A stretch of DNA of 64,000 nucleotides, from positions 3,369 to 67,368 of the forward strand of contig CAMLIT010000008.1 in assembly GCA_946480295.1 (NCBI GenBank), in the 5' to 3' direction. Within the stretch, counting starts at the first letter, position 1, and each line of letters opens with the position of its first letter. Shown here one piece after another: positions 47,103 through 55,114 of the stretch. The notes under the pieces are model-generated. The model made no database searches. It was given only the letters and a program-made list of their open reading frames with translations, and had not been told where the DNA came from. The stretch comes from an uncultured Gemmatimonadota bacterium. Lineage in GTDB: Bacteria; Gemmatimonadota; Gemmatimonadetes; Gemmatimonadales; Gemmatimonadaceae. The position numbers were made by a program, and so were the translations under genes.

Positions 47103-47591
47103 TCAGAAACCCCGCTTGCCGACGGCCGCCTGGCGGAACGCGTCGAGCTGCTGCAGGAACTCGGCGCGGTCCTGCTGCTCCTCGAATGCGCGTGCGGGGA
47201 TGGCGAAGCCGTTGGCGTTCCGTCCGGTGATGAAGATGTACTCCGGCGTCGTGTCCACCGATGCCACCCGCGCTCACGTAATGGTGCCGGCGAGCTTGCC
47301 GACGGTGGTCTCGATGCCGACGGCGTCGATCCTCAGCACGCGCTCGTCCCGCTTGGTCCGCAGGGGCACGACGATCGGCACGGCAAGGGCGAAGACCAGC
47401 CCGATGACGAGGCCCGACTTCACATCTGCACCCGTCAGCTGGCCGTGGCTGGCCGCCGCCAGGATCGCATCCATGGCGACGGGACAGAGCGCGACCGCGA
47501 GGAGCCCAACCCAGAGCCGCACGGAATGACGCAGGTTGTAGCGCACCAGCGCGCGAACGTCCTTCGGTGTGGCGGTGTAACGAATCTCCAT
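47103..47591 (-). pseudogene. YcxB-like membrane protein gene with an in-frame stop
   Basis: The frame starts MEIRYTATPKDVRALVRYNL and has two membrane helices followed by a cytosolic part, as in YcxB-like proteins. It is interrupted by TGA at 47276-47274 after KLAGTIT, yet the same frame continues for 56 sensible residues (ARVASVDTTPEYIFITGRNA... IPARAF) to a natural stop at 47103. In this family a tryptophan is common at this place, so TGG to TGA is the likely single change. Sequencing error is the alternative. Confidence 0.75.
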
Positions 47592-47606
47592 GGCTGGCGC
47601 GTTCCC

Positions 47607-48227
47607 CTATGCGCTGCGGCGCGCCTTCTTCGTCCGGAGCAGCCGCTTCTGACTGATCATGTAGCCGGAATAGGCAAACCGGCGACCGCTCCGATCGGCG
47701 CCGAATTGCGGCAGATACTCCTGCCGGACCTCGGCAAGAGGGTGCACCATCCGATCCTTCGCCCGGGAGACCGGTTCGAACAGGTACTCGATTCCGTCCT
47801 GGCGGTAGACGATCCAGGCGTGGCGACCGGCGAGCTCGCCGTCCTCGAGACAGTAGCCGGCGATGATGTCCGCGTCGATCCCGAGCTCGACGAGCTTTCG
47901 CCACCCCCAGAGGGCGAAGTCTTCACAATCTCCGGCGCGCAGATGCTCGAACGTGGCCGGATGCTGCCAGAAGTCCGGTTCGGCGAACAGGACTTCATCC
48001 TCCTCGTAGCGGCAGGCGAGCAGCCAATCCTGGATCTCCTCGATGGACGCGACCGACACGGTGCTTGGACCGGCGAGGTACCTCGGAAAGTCCAGCCGTG
48101 CCCCGCTGCCGTACATGTGGAGGGCCGGCGCCACCGCGAGGCGTTCCCACGGATCGTCCTCGGGCATGATCTGCACGAGCAGTCTCCAGACTGGATAGAG
48201 CAGCCACGCGAGGGCTCGCCTGATCAC
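47607..48227 (-). CDS. transglutaminase-like cysteine peptidase-fold protein
   Basis: A 206-residue protein with a short N-terminal membrane or amphipathic segment (LAWLLYPVWRLLVQI). The transglutaminase-like triad can be placed at Cys in LRAGDCEDFALWGWRKL, His in ELAGRHAWIVYRQDG and Asp or Glu in EYLFEPVS. Members range from peptidases to inactive scaffolds. It begins with GTG at 48227. It lies 15 bases from the YcxB-like pseudogene on the same strand. Confidence 0.7.
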   Translation of the reverse strand: MIRRALAWLLYPVWRLLVQIMPEDDPWERLAVAPALHMYGSGARLDFPRYLAGPSTVSVASIEEIQDWLLACRYEEDEVLFAEPDFWQHPATFEHLRAGDCEDFALWGWRKLVELGIDADIIAGYCLEDGELAGRHAWIVYRQDGIEYLFEPVSRAKDRMVHPLAEVRQEYLPQFGADRSGRRFAYSGYMISQKRLLRTKKARRSA

Positions 48228-48444
48228 ACGACTCCTGGACGATGGACGTGCATCCGCCTAACGGCAGATTCAGACCGCGCCAAGATGCTCCGCGGTCGTC
48301 CAGTGCACAATGCCCGCGAGGGAACTCCACATGCCACACAGCGGCGCGCTGTGGACGCCATGCCCCGCCGCCGAGCCGCACGACATACGCGCTCGCCTCG
48401 AGGAACAGGTCCCTCCTCCAGAGCACGTTGCGCTTTCGCCCCGG

Positions 48445-48897
48445 CTACCCGCGCGCGCGACGCGCCTCCGCCTCCGCGAGCCAACCTCGCCGCAGCTCCT
48501 CCGGCGGCACGCCGGACAGGTATGGCTTGATGTCGAGTATCGGCGTCCCGTCGAGCATGTCGACGCCGCGCACGTGGAGCCGCGGTCCGTCCCGACGCAG
48601 CAGCCGCACCACCGTCAGCCCGATCGGGTTGGGCCGGCGGGGCGACCTGGTGGCGAACACGCCATGCGGGCGGTCGTCGACCGGCGGGTGCGCCACGAGA
48701 TCGCACGTGCCGGCGCGGTCGAAGTGCCAGAGCACGAACAGGTGGGAGAAGCCCTCGATGTCGGCGAGGCCGGGCTCGAGCTCCGCACGGATCTCGAGCA
48801 CGCCCTCGGCGTCGTGACGGGCGCCGGGGCCCTTGGGGATCTGGTCGGTGCTCGTGAAGGGGCTCCGGACGGTGCCGATCGGCTCGAACGTGATCAT
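48445..48897 (-). CDS. tRNA N6-threonylcarbamoyladenosine methyltransferase, TrmO/TsaA-like
   Basis: A 150-residue protein of the TrmO (formerly TsaA/UPF0066) family, which methylates N6 of t6A37 in tRNA-Thr using S-adenosylmethionine. The signature GVFATRSPRRPNPIGL and the preceding LFVLWHFDRAG are clear, as is the late GTPILDIKPYL. It lacks the extra C-terminal domain of E. coli TrmO and resembles the short archaeal form. It is preceded by a 62-bp tandem duplication. Confidence 0.85.
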   Translation of the reverse strand: MITFEPIGTVRSPFTSTDQIPKGPGARHDAEGVLEIRAELEPGLADIEGFSHLFVLWHFDRAGTCDLVAHPPVDDRPHGVFATRSPRRPNPIGLTVVRLLRRDGPRLHVRGVDMLDGTPILDIKPYLSGVPPEELRRGWLAEAEARRARG

Positions 48898-48903
48898 GGA
48901 TGT

Positions 48904-49032
48904 TGATAGTTCCTCACTTCGGCGCTGCGCGCCTCCGCTCGGAATTCCGCGTTAAAGTCTTCCTCGATCCTGATAGTTCCTCACTTCGGCGCTGCGCGCC
49001 TCCGCTCGGAATTCCGCGTTAAAGTCTTCCTC
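48904..49032. repeat. 62-bp direct repeat in tandem (67-bp period)
   Basis: Copies at 48904-48965 and 48971-49032 are identical, starting TGATAGTTCCTCACTTCGGC and separated by five bases. Read on the minus strand the unit would encode NAEFRAEARSAEVRNYQ, with no start of its own. It fills the gap between the DoxX-like gene and trmO. Confidence 0.92.
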
Positions 49033-49043
49033 CATACCCGTCG

Positions 49044-49859
49044 CTATCGAGCCGCCACGGCCGCGCCAGCCGCGACGGCGTCGCTCGCCTGCGGCACCTC
49101 GCTCGGCTGGCCATAGCGCGCCGGGAGGTGCGCCGCGACCACCGCCGTCGCTGCCGTCAGCGCCCACGAGACGCAGATCTCTCTCCAGTTGGAGCGCGTG
49201 CCGGGCGCCGCGAGGAGGATCGGTATCCAGACGACGACCGTGAAGATCGCCAGCATGGTCGCCTCGAGCTGTGCGGCGAGGCGGGGCCACACCCCCAGGA
49301 GAAGACCGAGTCCCGCGGCGAGCTGACATGCGCCGGTGAAGTACGCCCAGCCCTCCCGATATGGAAGCCACGACGGCACCAGGGGCGCCGTGAAGGAGAG
49401 ATACACGAAGTGTGATAGGCCGACCGGGATGAGGGCGAGCCCCAGCAGCCGGCCGGCGACGTCCATCCCACGCGGCCGCTCCGTGGACATGCCGCCACGC
49501 AGGTCGGCGTGGAGGGTCCACGCTCCGACGACGACGATCGCGATCATGCCAGCGCCGAGCCAGCTCATCTCTGCCAGCGGCGCGGTGACCAGCCGCGGCA
49601 GCCGGAACAGCGCCCACCAGAGGACGACGAAGACCAGGAGCACCGTCGAGGCCCGGAGGGCGGTCCGGCGAACGAGCAGCGCGATTCCGGCGACGAGCGG
49701 CACCGCGGACCAGAGAGCGGCGAGCACCGCCGGCCACGGGAGCCGCGCGGGTGCAGGGCCCCACTCGACGGCGAAGTCGCGAAAGAGGACGCCGATCGCG
49801 CCCAGTGCGATCGTGGCCGTGGCGAATCCGACGCGGGCGAGGTGCGTGAAGCGCGGCAT
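49044..49859 (-). CDS. DoxX-family membrane protein
   Basis: A 271-residue inner-membrane protein with seven or eight predicted helices. The C-terminal half shows the DoxX-like pattern: HFVYLSFTAPLVPSWLP, YFTGACQLAAGLGLLLG and VVVWIPILLAAPG. The function of DoxX proteins is not firm; some take part in thiosulfate oxidation or redox stress. It is preceded by 116 bases without a gene and followed by the duplication at 48904-49032. Confidence 0.8.
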   Translation of the reverse strand: MPRFTHLARVGFATATIALGAIGVLFRDFAVEWGPAPARLPWPAVLAALWSAVPLVAGIALLVRRTALRASTVLLVFVVLWWALFRLPRLVTAPLAEMSWLGAGMIAIVVVGAWTLHADLRGGMSTERPRGMDVAGRLLGLALIPVGLSHFVYLSFTAPLVPSWLPYREGWAYFTGACQLAAGLGLLLGVWPRLAAQLEATMLAIFTVVVWIPILLAAPGTRSNWREICVSWALTAATAVVAAHLPARYGQPSEVPQASDAVAAGAAVAAR

Positions 49860-49975
49860 GAACGACGCTCAAGAGTGGTGCGAGATGGGCGGAAGGTGGC
49901 GAAGGCCGGAGCCGATTTACAGGCGGGGGCCGGCGCGCGCGGTCGACCGTCAGAGTCCGCTTGCCGCGAGCCGCG

Positions 49976-50524
49976 TCATCCAGAGCGCGTCGGCAGACGA
50001 TAGTGCAATTGCACAAGGCCGTCCTCGAAACGCTCGACGGAGTGCAATGCCAACGGCACCTCGCGGCGACGATGCGCGATGAGTGGAATGCCATCCCCGA
50101 TGAACACCGGGACGACGCTGACGACGAACTCGTCGATCGCCTGTTCGTCGAGAAAGGAGGCGATCAGATCGCCGCCGCCCATCAGCCAGATGTCCTTGCC
50201 CGGTTGCTGGCGAAGCCGGCTCACGAACGGGCCGATCGCGCCATTCACGAACTCCACGCCCGGCGGGACGTCGGCCGGCGGCGCGTGACGAGAGAACACG
50301 AACGTCCGCTCCTTCGCGTCGAACTTCGCGCCCAGCGCCAGGCTCGCCTCGTACGTCTTCCGGCCCATCAGCTTCGTGTCGACCGTCCTCATGAAGGCGT
50401 TCATGCTGTAGAACCCTTCCGGCGCCGGGCGCGACGTCAGCCATGCGAGATCACCGTCGGGACGCGCGATATAGCCGTCCGCGCTGGCGGCGATGTGGAC
50501 GATGATCTTCCGGCGCTCGGTCAC
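49976..50524 (-). CDS. dihydrofolate-reductase-like (RibD C-terminal) protein
   Basis: A 182-residue NADPH-dependent reductase fold of the YyaP/YwjB kind: N-terminal IIVHIAASADGYIARPDGDL, LMGRKTYEASLALG and IWLMGGGDLIASFLDEQAID. Its substrate is unknown; true folate reduction is unlikely. GTG at 50524 has a strong GAGGAGG ribosome site at good distance. The alternative GTG at 50575 would overlap the glyoxalase stop but encodes an unlike Arg/Ala-rich extension. Confidence 0.8.
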   Translation of the reverse strand: MTERRKIIVHIAASADGYIARPDGDLAWLTSRPAPEGFYSMNAFMRTVDTKLMGRKTYEASLALGAKFDAKERTFVFSRHAPPADVPPGVEFVNGAIGPFVSRLRQQPGKDIWLMGGGDLIASFLDEQAIDEFVVSVVPVFIGDGIPLIAHRRREVPLALHSVERFEDGLVQLHYRLPTRSG

Positions 50525-50571
50525 GCGACCTCCTCGGGCGGCGGCGGAACGGGGGCGGCTCCGCACGATCG

Positions 50572-50988
50572 TCACGCCTCGCGCGGCGAGGAGATCGTGA
50601 AGCGGAACCCGTCGGGGTCGCGGAGGCGGAAGGCGCGCTTGCCGGCGATGGTCATCGGCTCCGTCTCGAGGACGCCACCCCGTGCTTTGATCCGTGCGGC
50701 GAGTTCGTCGATGTCCTGGACCGTCGTGAGCTGCAGCGAGAACCCATCGCCCTTCGCCCGCTCGAGCCCCTTCCTGCCATCGTCCTGCACGACGAGGAGC
50801 TCCACGTCACCGGCGCGGAGCGCGACCGCGAACATCCGCCCCTCGCGGCGGTACTCCCGGGCGGCGGCGAAGCCGAGCACGTCGCGGTACCACGCGACGC
50901 TCGCGGCGAGGTCGCGGACGGTCAGCGAGGCTTCGAGGCTCCGGGCGACGAGGCCGTCGCTGGGGGCGAGCGGTGCATCATTGCTCAT
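50572..50988 (-). CDS. glyoxalase/VOC-family protein
   Basis: A 138-residue single vicinal-oxygen-chelate module with ASLTVRDLAASVAWYRDVLGF and LRDPDGFRFTIS. Members bind a metal through His/Glu residues; here the usual first His is missing and substrate is unknown (antibiotic binding or isomerisation are family options). It is 48 bases upstream of the dihydrofolate-reductase-like gene, so the two are probably co-transcribed. Confidence 0.75.
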   Translation of the reverse strand: MSNDAPLAPSDGLVARSLEASLTVRDLAASVAWYRDVLGFAAAREYRREGRMFAVALRAGDVELLVVQDDGRKGLERAKGDGFSLQLTTVQDIDELAARIKARGGVLETEPMTIAGKRAFRLRDPDGFRFTISSPREA

Positions 50989-51058
50989 GGAGACCAGGCG
51001 ACACCACGTGGATTCTGTGCGCGAACGCTGGGCGAGCGGCAACGCCGACGCTCAGCGC

Positions 51059-51436
51059 TTACCACTGGAGAACTCTGCCAAGCACGACGATCCACAGGCC
51101 GCCACTCGCGAGCCCGGCGGCCGCGAATACATACACGGGCCACACTTCCTGATAGCCGAGCCGTGCATCCGCGTCGAGAAGCATCCACGACACGGCCCAG
51201 ATCACAGTCAATGCTGCCGTGGCGATCCATAGCCGTCGCGATGGGCGCGGCAATTGGTCGTCTCGTGGTGCAACATAGACAGAGGCGCTCGCGCGGGCTC
51301 GGCGCAGGAAACCCAAGCTGAACAACACAGCCACCGAGCCCCAGGCCGAGTGGCCGTACGCCATCGCTGTCAGGGACACGATAATCAGCGCCCAGGCGGT
51401 GCCATAGAACAGATAGAAACGAGCGCTCTTCGCCAT
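51059..51436 (-). CDS. small membrane protein, unknown
   Basis: A 125-residue protein with four hydrophobic segments (FYLFYGTAWALIIVSLTAMA, WGSVAVLFSLGFL, LWIATAALTVIWAVSWML, VYVFAAAGLASGGLWIV). No known motif. The ATG at 51436 begins the first helix. Upstream 51437-51616 is gene-free. Codon use is a little less GC-extreme than neighbouring operons, which supports an accessory origin. Confidence 0.55.
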   Translation of the reverse strand: MAKSARFYLFYGTAWALIIVSLTAMAYGHSAWGSVAVLFSLGFLRRARASASVYVAPRDDQLPRPSRRLWIATAALTVIWAVSWMLLDADARLGYQEVWPVYVFAAAGLASGGLWIVVLGRVLQW

Positions 51437-51779
51437 CAGGATACCTCGCAAGGCCTACCACTCTCGCCCTGGCCCGCAGACCGGATCGGATCGGATGATT
51501 GATCACGACAGGCCCAGCACGGGCTCGACTCGGAGTTGTCGGTACGGCACGTCGGCGGTGACATGGTCTCCCGACGCTGGGGAGGCGGTATTGGCGACAT
51601 AGTCCGCGCTTGGCCGCCTAACGCGTTCGGCTCAGCGGCAGGCGGTCGGTCGTCCGGGCGCCGAGCGAGTGAACAGCAATACTGCTGATCCAGGCGATGA
51701 ACCGCAACGCTTCGAAGTCGCGGCGTCGGCTGCAGCGTGTGTCAGGCGCCTTCCCCCGACTGCCGCGCCTCGCTCATCA
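51437..51779. other. gene-free stretch
   Basis: No reading frame here looks real. It contains GCCTAACGCG at about 51616 and a loosely matching GTCAGGC at about 51741, which could be the ends of a degraded attC-like site; pairing between them is poor. Confidence 0.4.
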
Positions 51780-52148
51780 CTACATTCCACGCGAGAAATG
51801 GTCGATGATCACTGAATCAACAGAGCCGTTCCTCGAGCGGAGCACGGTCATGAGGAAACCATCGGCGCCGCCAAGAAGTCCCGAATGGCAAGGCCGCTCG
51901 TTCATCATCTCCAGTGGCGCTCCACCAGATGTGTCGCGTGCGGCGCCCATGTGGTCCTGGATGCCGAAGAAACCCAGGGAGTCGACGAGCAGGCGGAGAC
52001 GATCGGCGCTCGTGCCGCGAGCCAGAAGGCGGTGATAGTCTGTCTCGATCCTTCCACAGCGTGGCTGAAGCGTGGCGAGTCGGACCAGGCCAAGCGTGAG
52101 GACCGACAAGACGATGATGCTCTTGATTCCAACTCGGGCCCGCAGCAT
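51780..52148 (-). CDS. hypothetical protein with N-terminal membrane anchor
   Basis: A 122-residue frame starting MLRARVGIKSIIVLSVLTLG, a probable uncleaved anchor or signal, then a soluble part of about 90 residues containing DSLGFFGIQDHMGAARD and a C-terminal HFSRGM. It is AT-richer than its surroundings. I recognise no family. The attC-like palindrome at 52178-52277 lies 29 bases upstream. Confidence 0.45.
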   Translation of the reverse strand: MLRARVGIKSIIVLSVLTLGLVRLATLQPRCGRIETDYHRLLARGTSADRLRLLVDSLGFFGIQDHMGAARDTSGGAPLEMMNERPCHSGLLGGADGFLMTVLRSRNGSVDSVIIDHFSRGM

Positions 52149-52177
52149 GGAACCCTCCGCGGATGGAATACGGCGCG

Positions 52178-52277
52178 GCCGAACGCCCCAGCTCAGCTGC
52201 GGCCGAGCCAATGAAGAGCGCAGCGCGCAGCGCTGCGCAATTCGCAGATCGGCCGTCTGCTGCGGCGTACGTTGGGC
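52178..52277 (-). other. candidate attC-like recombination site
   Basis: On the minus strand it begins GCCCAAC (RYYYAAC core) and ends GTTCGGC (one mismatch to GTTRRRY), with inner arms CAGCAGACGGCCGA and the inverse of CAGCTGCGGCCGA that differ by one extra base, as in the extrahelical bases of attC sites. The 100-base length is in range. The loop holds a separate AGCGCAGCGC palindrome. No integrase gene is present. Confidence 0.35.
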
Positions 52278-52602
52278 GGTCGCTTCGTGATGCCGAACTC
52301 ACCGCCGCTCGAACCACGTGGGTTCGCCACGTGCGTCGGGTCGGCAACGAAGAACACCGGGCGCGTGTACCACCGGTGAACCGTCTGAGCTCCGGCCGTG
52401 TTTTCAGTCATAGCCCCTCCGTGACCGCCGAACGCCAGCTTACTCCCCGTTCGCCGCCGGCGGAACAACCGCGCGAGCAATCCTCGTCACTTTAGGCTGC
52501 GAGCACCGGGCAGAGGCCGCGACGCACATGCAGCCTTTCCGCACGCGCGCATTCCGCAAGCACCGGCGGCACATCCACTTGGCTCGCCGCACGACCGCGC
52601 CT

Positions 52603-52645
52603 CGTGCACGTTATGCCGCGTGGCACATGCGGCATAAGGTGCACG
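52603..52645 (-). terminator. hairpin downstream of the act operon
   Basis: Arms CGTGCACGTTATGCCGC (52603-52619) and its inverse (52629-52645) pair in 16 of 17 positions with a 9-base loop, about 110 bases past the actF stop. It is the likely 3' end of the alternative complex III transcript; no T tract follows. Confidence 0.55.
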
Positions 52646-52752
52646 CGCGCTCGTCGGGTCCCCAGCCGCGCACGAGAGGCCCCTATCCGCTCCGCTCGCG
52701 CCGACGCATCGCGCCGCCCGCACCCGCCGGCCGCCGCCCGCCGGCCCCCAGC

Positions 52753-53895
52753 TCACCCCGTCGTGTAATCCACCGACAACGCCAGCGCCGGATCCCGCAC
52801 CGGGTACGCCGCCTCCCCCTGCGCGCGCCAGAGCCCGAACCCCAGCGCGCCGCCGCCGACGAACAGCAGCGCCGCCAGATCGAGCCAGTCCGGCCGCAGC
52901 ACGCGCGGCATGAGCGACGGCAGCACCAGCCAGTAGACGTCGACGTAATGCATGGCGAGCAGCCAGAGCGCGAGCACGCCCATCGCCCGTGCGCTCCGCT
53001 TCACCCCCCAGAGCAGCAGCGCCACGAACGGCACGACGAAGTGCCCGATGACGAGCAGCGCGTCCACCACGGTCCATCCCCCGCCGAGCCGCGCCACGTA
53101 CCAGCTCACCTCCGCCGGCAGGTCGCCGCTCCAGATCACGATGAGCTGGGCGTAGGCGATGTACGCCCAGAAGAGGATGAAGGTGAGCTGGAGCTTCCCG
53201 AGCGCGTGGAAGTGGTCGTCGCGCACGGGCGCCTCGCTCGGCACGACCTGCGCGCGCCAGGCGAGCACGGTGAGCAGCGCGAGCGCGCCGACCATCGCCC
53301 CGCCGAACACGTACACGCCGTATACGGTCGAGTACCAGACCGGCGACAGCGACATCAGCCAGTCGAACGACGCGAAGGTCAGCGTCAACCCGGTCGCGAT
53401 GCAGCCGACGGCGCTGAGCGCGCGCTGCCGCCCGGTGAGCGCCGGGTCGCCGGTGGCGTCCTGCCGGAGCGACCAGCGCCGCAGCAGCTCGCCGAGGGCG
53501 ACCCACACGGCCAGGTAGACGACGGCGCGCACGAGGAAGAAGGGCACGTTGAGATACGCGTGCTTCGCCGCCACGCGCGCGACCGCGGTCGGCGCGGTCC
53601 AGGGGTACAGCACCGGCATCGCCACCGCGATGGGCACGAAGAGCACGGCGAGGAGCGGCAGCGTGGCGACGACGTCTTCCGCGCGCCGCCGGAGGAGGAC
53701 GAACCAGGTGGCGCCCGTCAGGTGCGCGATCATGATCGTGCAGAGGGCACCGAGCACGGTCGTGAGCACGGCGACGTAGGCGGCGAGATAGGCCATCGCC
53801 GCGCGCCGCGGCTCGAGGACGGCGCCGATCACGCACGCGACCGCCCCGATCACCGCCGCGATCGCCGCGCCGCGCATCGCGTTCGAGCGCATCAT
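52753..53895 (-). CDS. actF: alternative complex III membrane subunit ActF
   Basis: A quinone-binding, ten-helix membrane subunit of the NrfD/PsrC superfamily, sister to ActC. Visible landmarks are LTFASFDWLMSLSPVWYSTVYGVYVFGG and HALGKLQLTFILFWAYIAYAQ (each typical of ActF). Alternative complex III oxidises quinol and reduces cytochrome c or a coupled oxidase. The protein has 380 residues. The start overlaps the actE stop (ATGA). It is the last gene of actABCDEF. Confidence 0.92.
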   Translation of the reverse strand: MMRSNAMRGAAIAAVIGAVACVIGAVLEPRRAAMAYLAAYVAVLTTVLGALCTIMIAHLTGATWFVLLRRRAEDVVATLPLLAVLFVPIAVAMPVLYPWTAPTAVARVAAKHAYLNVPFFLVRAVVYLAVWVALGELLRRWSLRQDATGDPALTGRQRALSAVGCIATGLTLTFASFDWLMSLSPVWYSTVYGVYVFGGAMVGALALLTVLAWRAQVVPSEAPVRDDHFHALGKLQLTFILFWAYIAYAQLIVIWSGDLPAEVSWYVARLGGGWTVVDALLVIGHFVVPFVALLLWGVKRSARAMGVLALWLLAMHYVDVYWLVLPSLMPRVLRPDWLDLAALLFVGGGALGFGLWRAQGEAAYPVRDPALALSVDYTTG

Positions 53896-54563
53896 GACGC
53901 CGTGTCCGTCGCCGCGAGCCCCGCCGGCGCCCTGTGCTGTGCCGCGTTCAACGAATCCACCGAGTGCAGGAAGGCGGCCGCCAACGAGTCCCCGATCGCC
54001 TCGGAGTCGATCGCCGGTTCGTGCTGGAGCCGCTGGACGTAGGCCGCGACCGCCCAGCGGTCGGCCGGCGAGAGCGCCCAGTCGTATGGCGGCATGCGCC
54101 CCTTGCCGTGCGTCATCACGTCGAACAGGTATCCCGCCGGGAGCCGCCGCGCCGTGTCGGAGCGGAGCGACGGCGGCCGCGTCGGCACCATGTTCGACGC
54201 GACGATGCTGCCGCCGAACCCCGCCGCGCCGTGGCAGACGGCGCAGTAGATGGCGAAGCGCGACTTGCCGCGCGCGAGCAGCGCCGGCGTCACCGGCACC
54301 GGAATGGTCGCCACGAAGCCAGCGCCCTCGCGCCCCGTCGCGAGCCCCGCGGGACCGACGGTCGCCTCGCGCGCGATCGTGCCCGCCGGCGGGAGCTGCA
54401 TCGCCGCGCCGTTCGCGAACACCCCGCTGCGCGCCCAGAGGTCATAGCGATGCTGCTCGCGCATGCGCTCGAAGTCGTACGGCGCGCGCTCGCGGTTCGT
54501 GCACCCGACGGCCGCGACCAGCGCGAGCGCGAACGCCATCGCCACGGGCAGCTTCCGATTCAC
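53892..54563 (-). CDS. actE: alternative complex III monoheme cytochrome c ActE
   Basis: A 223-residue lipoprotein (VAAVGCTN) with a single CXXCH heme site in YCAVCHGAAGFG and a distal Met in a PPYDWALS region, as in ActE. It would carry electrons from the complex to a terminal oxidase. GTG start overlaps actD's stop. The N-terminal part before the heme contains the ActE segment MREQHRYDLWA. Confidence 0.92.
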   Translation of the reverse strand: MNRKLPVAMAFALALVAAVGCTNRERAPYDFERMREQHRYDLWARSGVFANGAAMQLPPAGTIAREATVGPAGLATGREGAGFVATIPVPVTPALLARGKSRFAIYCAVCHGAAGFGGSIVASNMVPTRPPSLRSDTARRLPAGYLFDVMTHGKGRMPPYDWALSPADRWAVAAYVQRLQHEPAIDSEAIGDSLAAAFLHSVDSLNAAQHRAPAGLAATDTAS

Positions 54564-55114
54564 GGCTCCTCCACGAGCGGCTCCACCCGCAGCGCGCCGG
54601 CCGCCCGCAGGTCGTCCGGCGTCGCCTCGGCGCGGCAGTGCGGATCCGCCGCGCTGACGCGCACCCAGTACCGGTCGATGGCCGCGCGCTCGAACCCCTC
54701 CACCTCGAACTCCGGCCACCAGAGGCGCGGCAGCCGCATCACGCCGAGCACGCCGAAGAACGCCGCCAGCGCCGCGCACAGCACCGTCCCCTCGAACGTC
54801 GCGACGATGAACGCCGGCACCGCGTGGATCGGCCGGCCGCCGATGTTCAGCGGGTACGACCAGACGTTCGCGTACCACTGGATCGCGTAGCTCGCGATCG
54901 CGCCGAACAGCCCGGCGCCGAAGATGAGCCGCGGCAGCACCGACTTCACGTGCACGCCCTCGGGCTGGGGCTCGCGCACGGGATACGGCGCGTACCACTC
55001 GAGATGCGTGTAGCCGCCCGCGCGAAGGCGCCCGAGCGCGTCGAGCAGCGACTCGGCGGTCGCGAACTCGGCGAGGTAGCCGCCGAGCGGCACGGAGAGC
55101 GCCGTCCGCGTCAC
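54560..55114 (-). CDS. actD: alternative complex III subunit ActD
   Basis: A DUF3341 protein of 184 residues with two membrane helices ([20 protein letters not shown] and [21 protein letters not shown]) and the family segments [13 protein letters not shown] and [10 protein letters not shown]. It anchors the complex on the periplasmic side. Both ends overlap neighbours by four bases (GTGA). Confidence 0.92.
   Translation of the reverse strand: MTRTALSVPLGGYLAEFATAESLLDALGRLRAGGYTHLEWYAPYPVREPQPEGVHVKSVLPRLIFGAGLFGAIASYAIQWYANVWSYPLNIGGRPIHAVPAFIVATFEGTVLCAALAAFFGVLGVMRLPRLWWPEFEVEGFERAAIDRYWVRVSAADPHCRAEATPDDLRAAGALRVEPLVEEP

Larger units (their letters stand above)
52149..52752. other. 604-base region without genes
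   Basis: It holds an attC-like palindrome (52178-52277) and a hairpin (52603-52645) that follows actF. Otherwise I see nothing. GC content falls compared with the act operon, consistent with an island border. Confidence 0.5.

Noticed and set aside
47274..47276. TGA in the YcxB-like gene read as tryptophan or selenocysteine
   Set aside because: Other genes of the window use TGA as a normal stop, and no selenocysteine hairpin is visible after it; a nonsense change or sequence error is simpler.
48258..48440. A second attC-like site before trmO starting at GCCTAAC
   Set aside because: No matching GTTRRRY core lies within 150 bases and there are no complementary arms.
52528..54042. A plus-strand frame across the actF/actE region
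   Set aside because: It is antisense to two recognised complex III subunits and has no motif or start signal.
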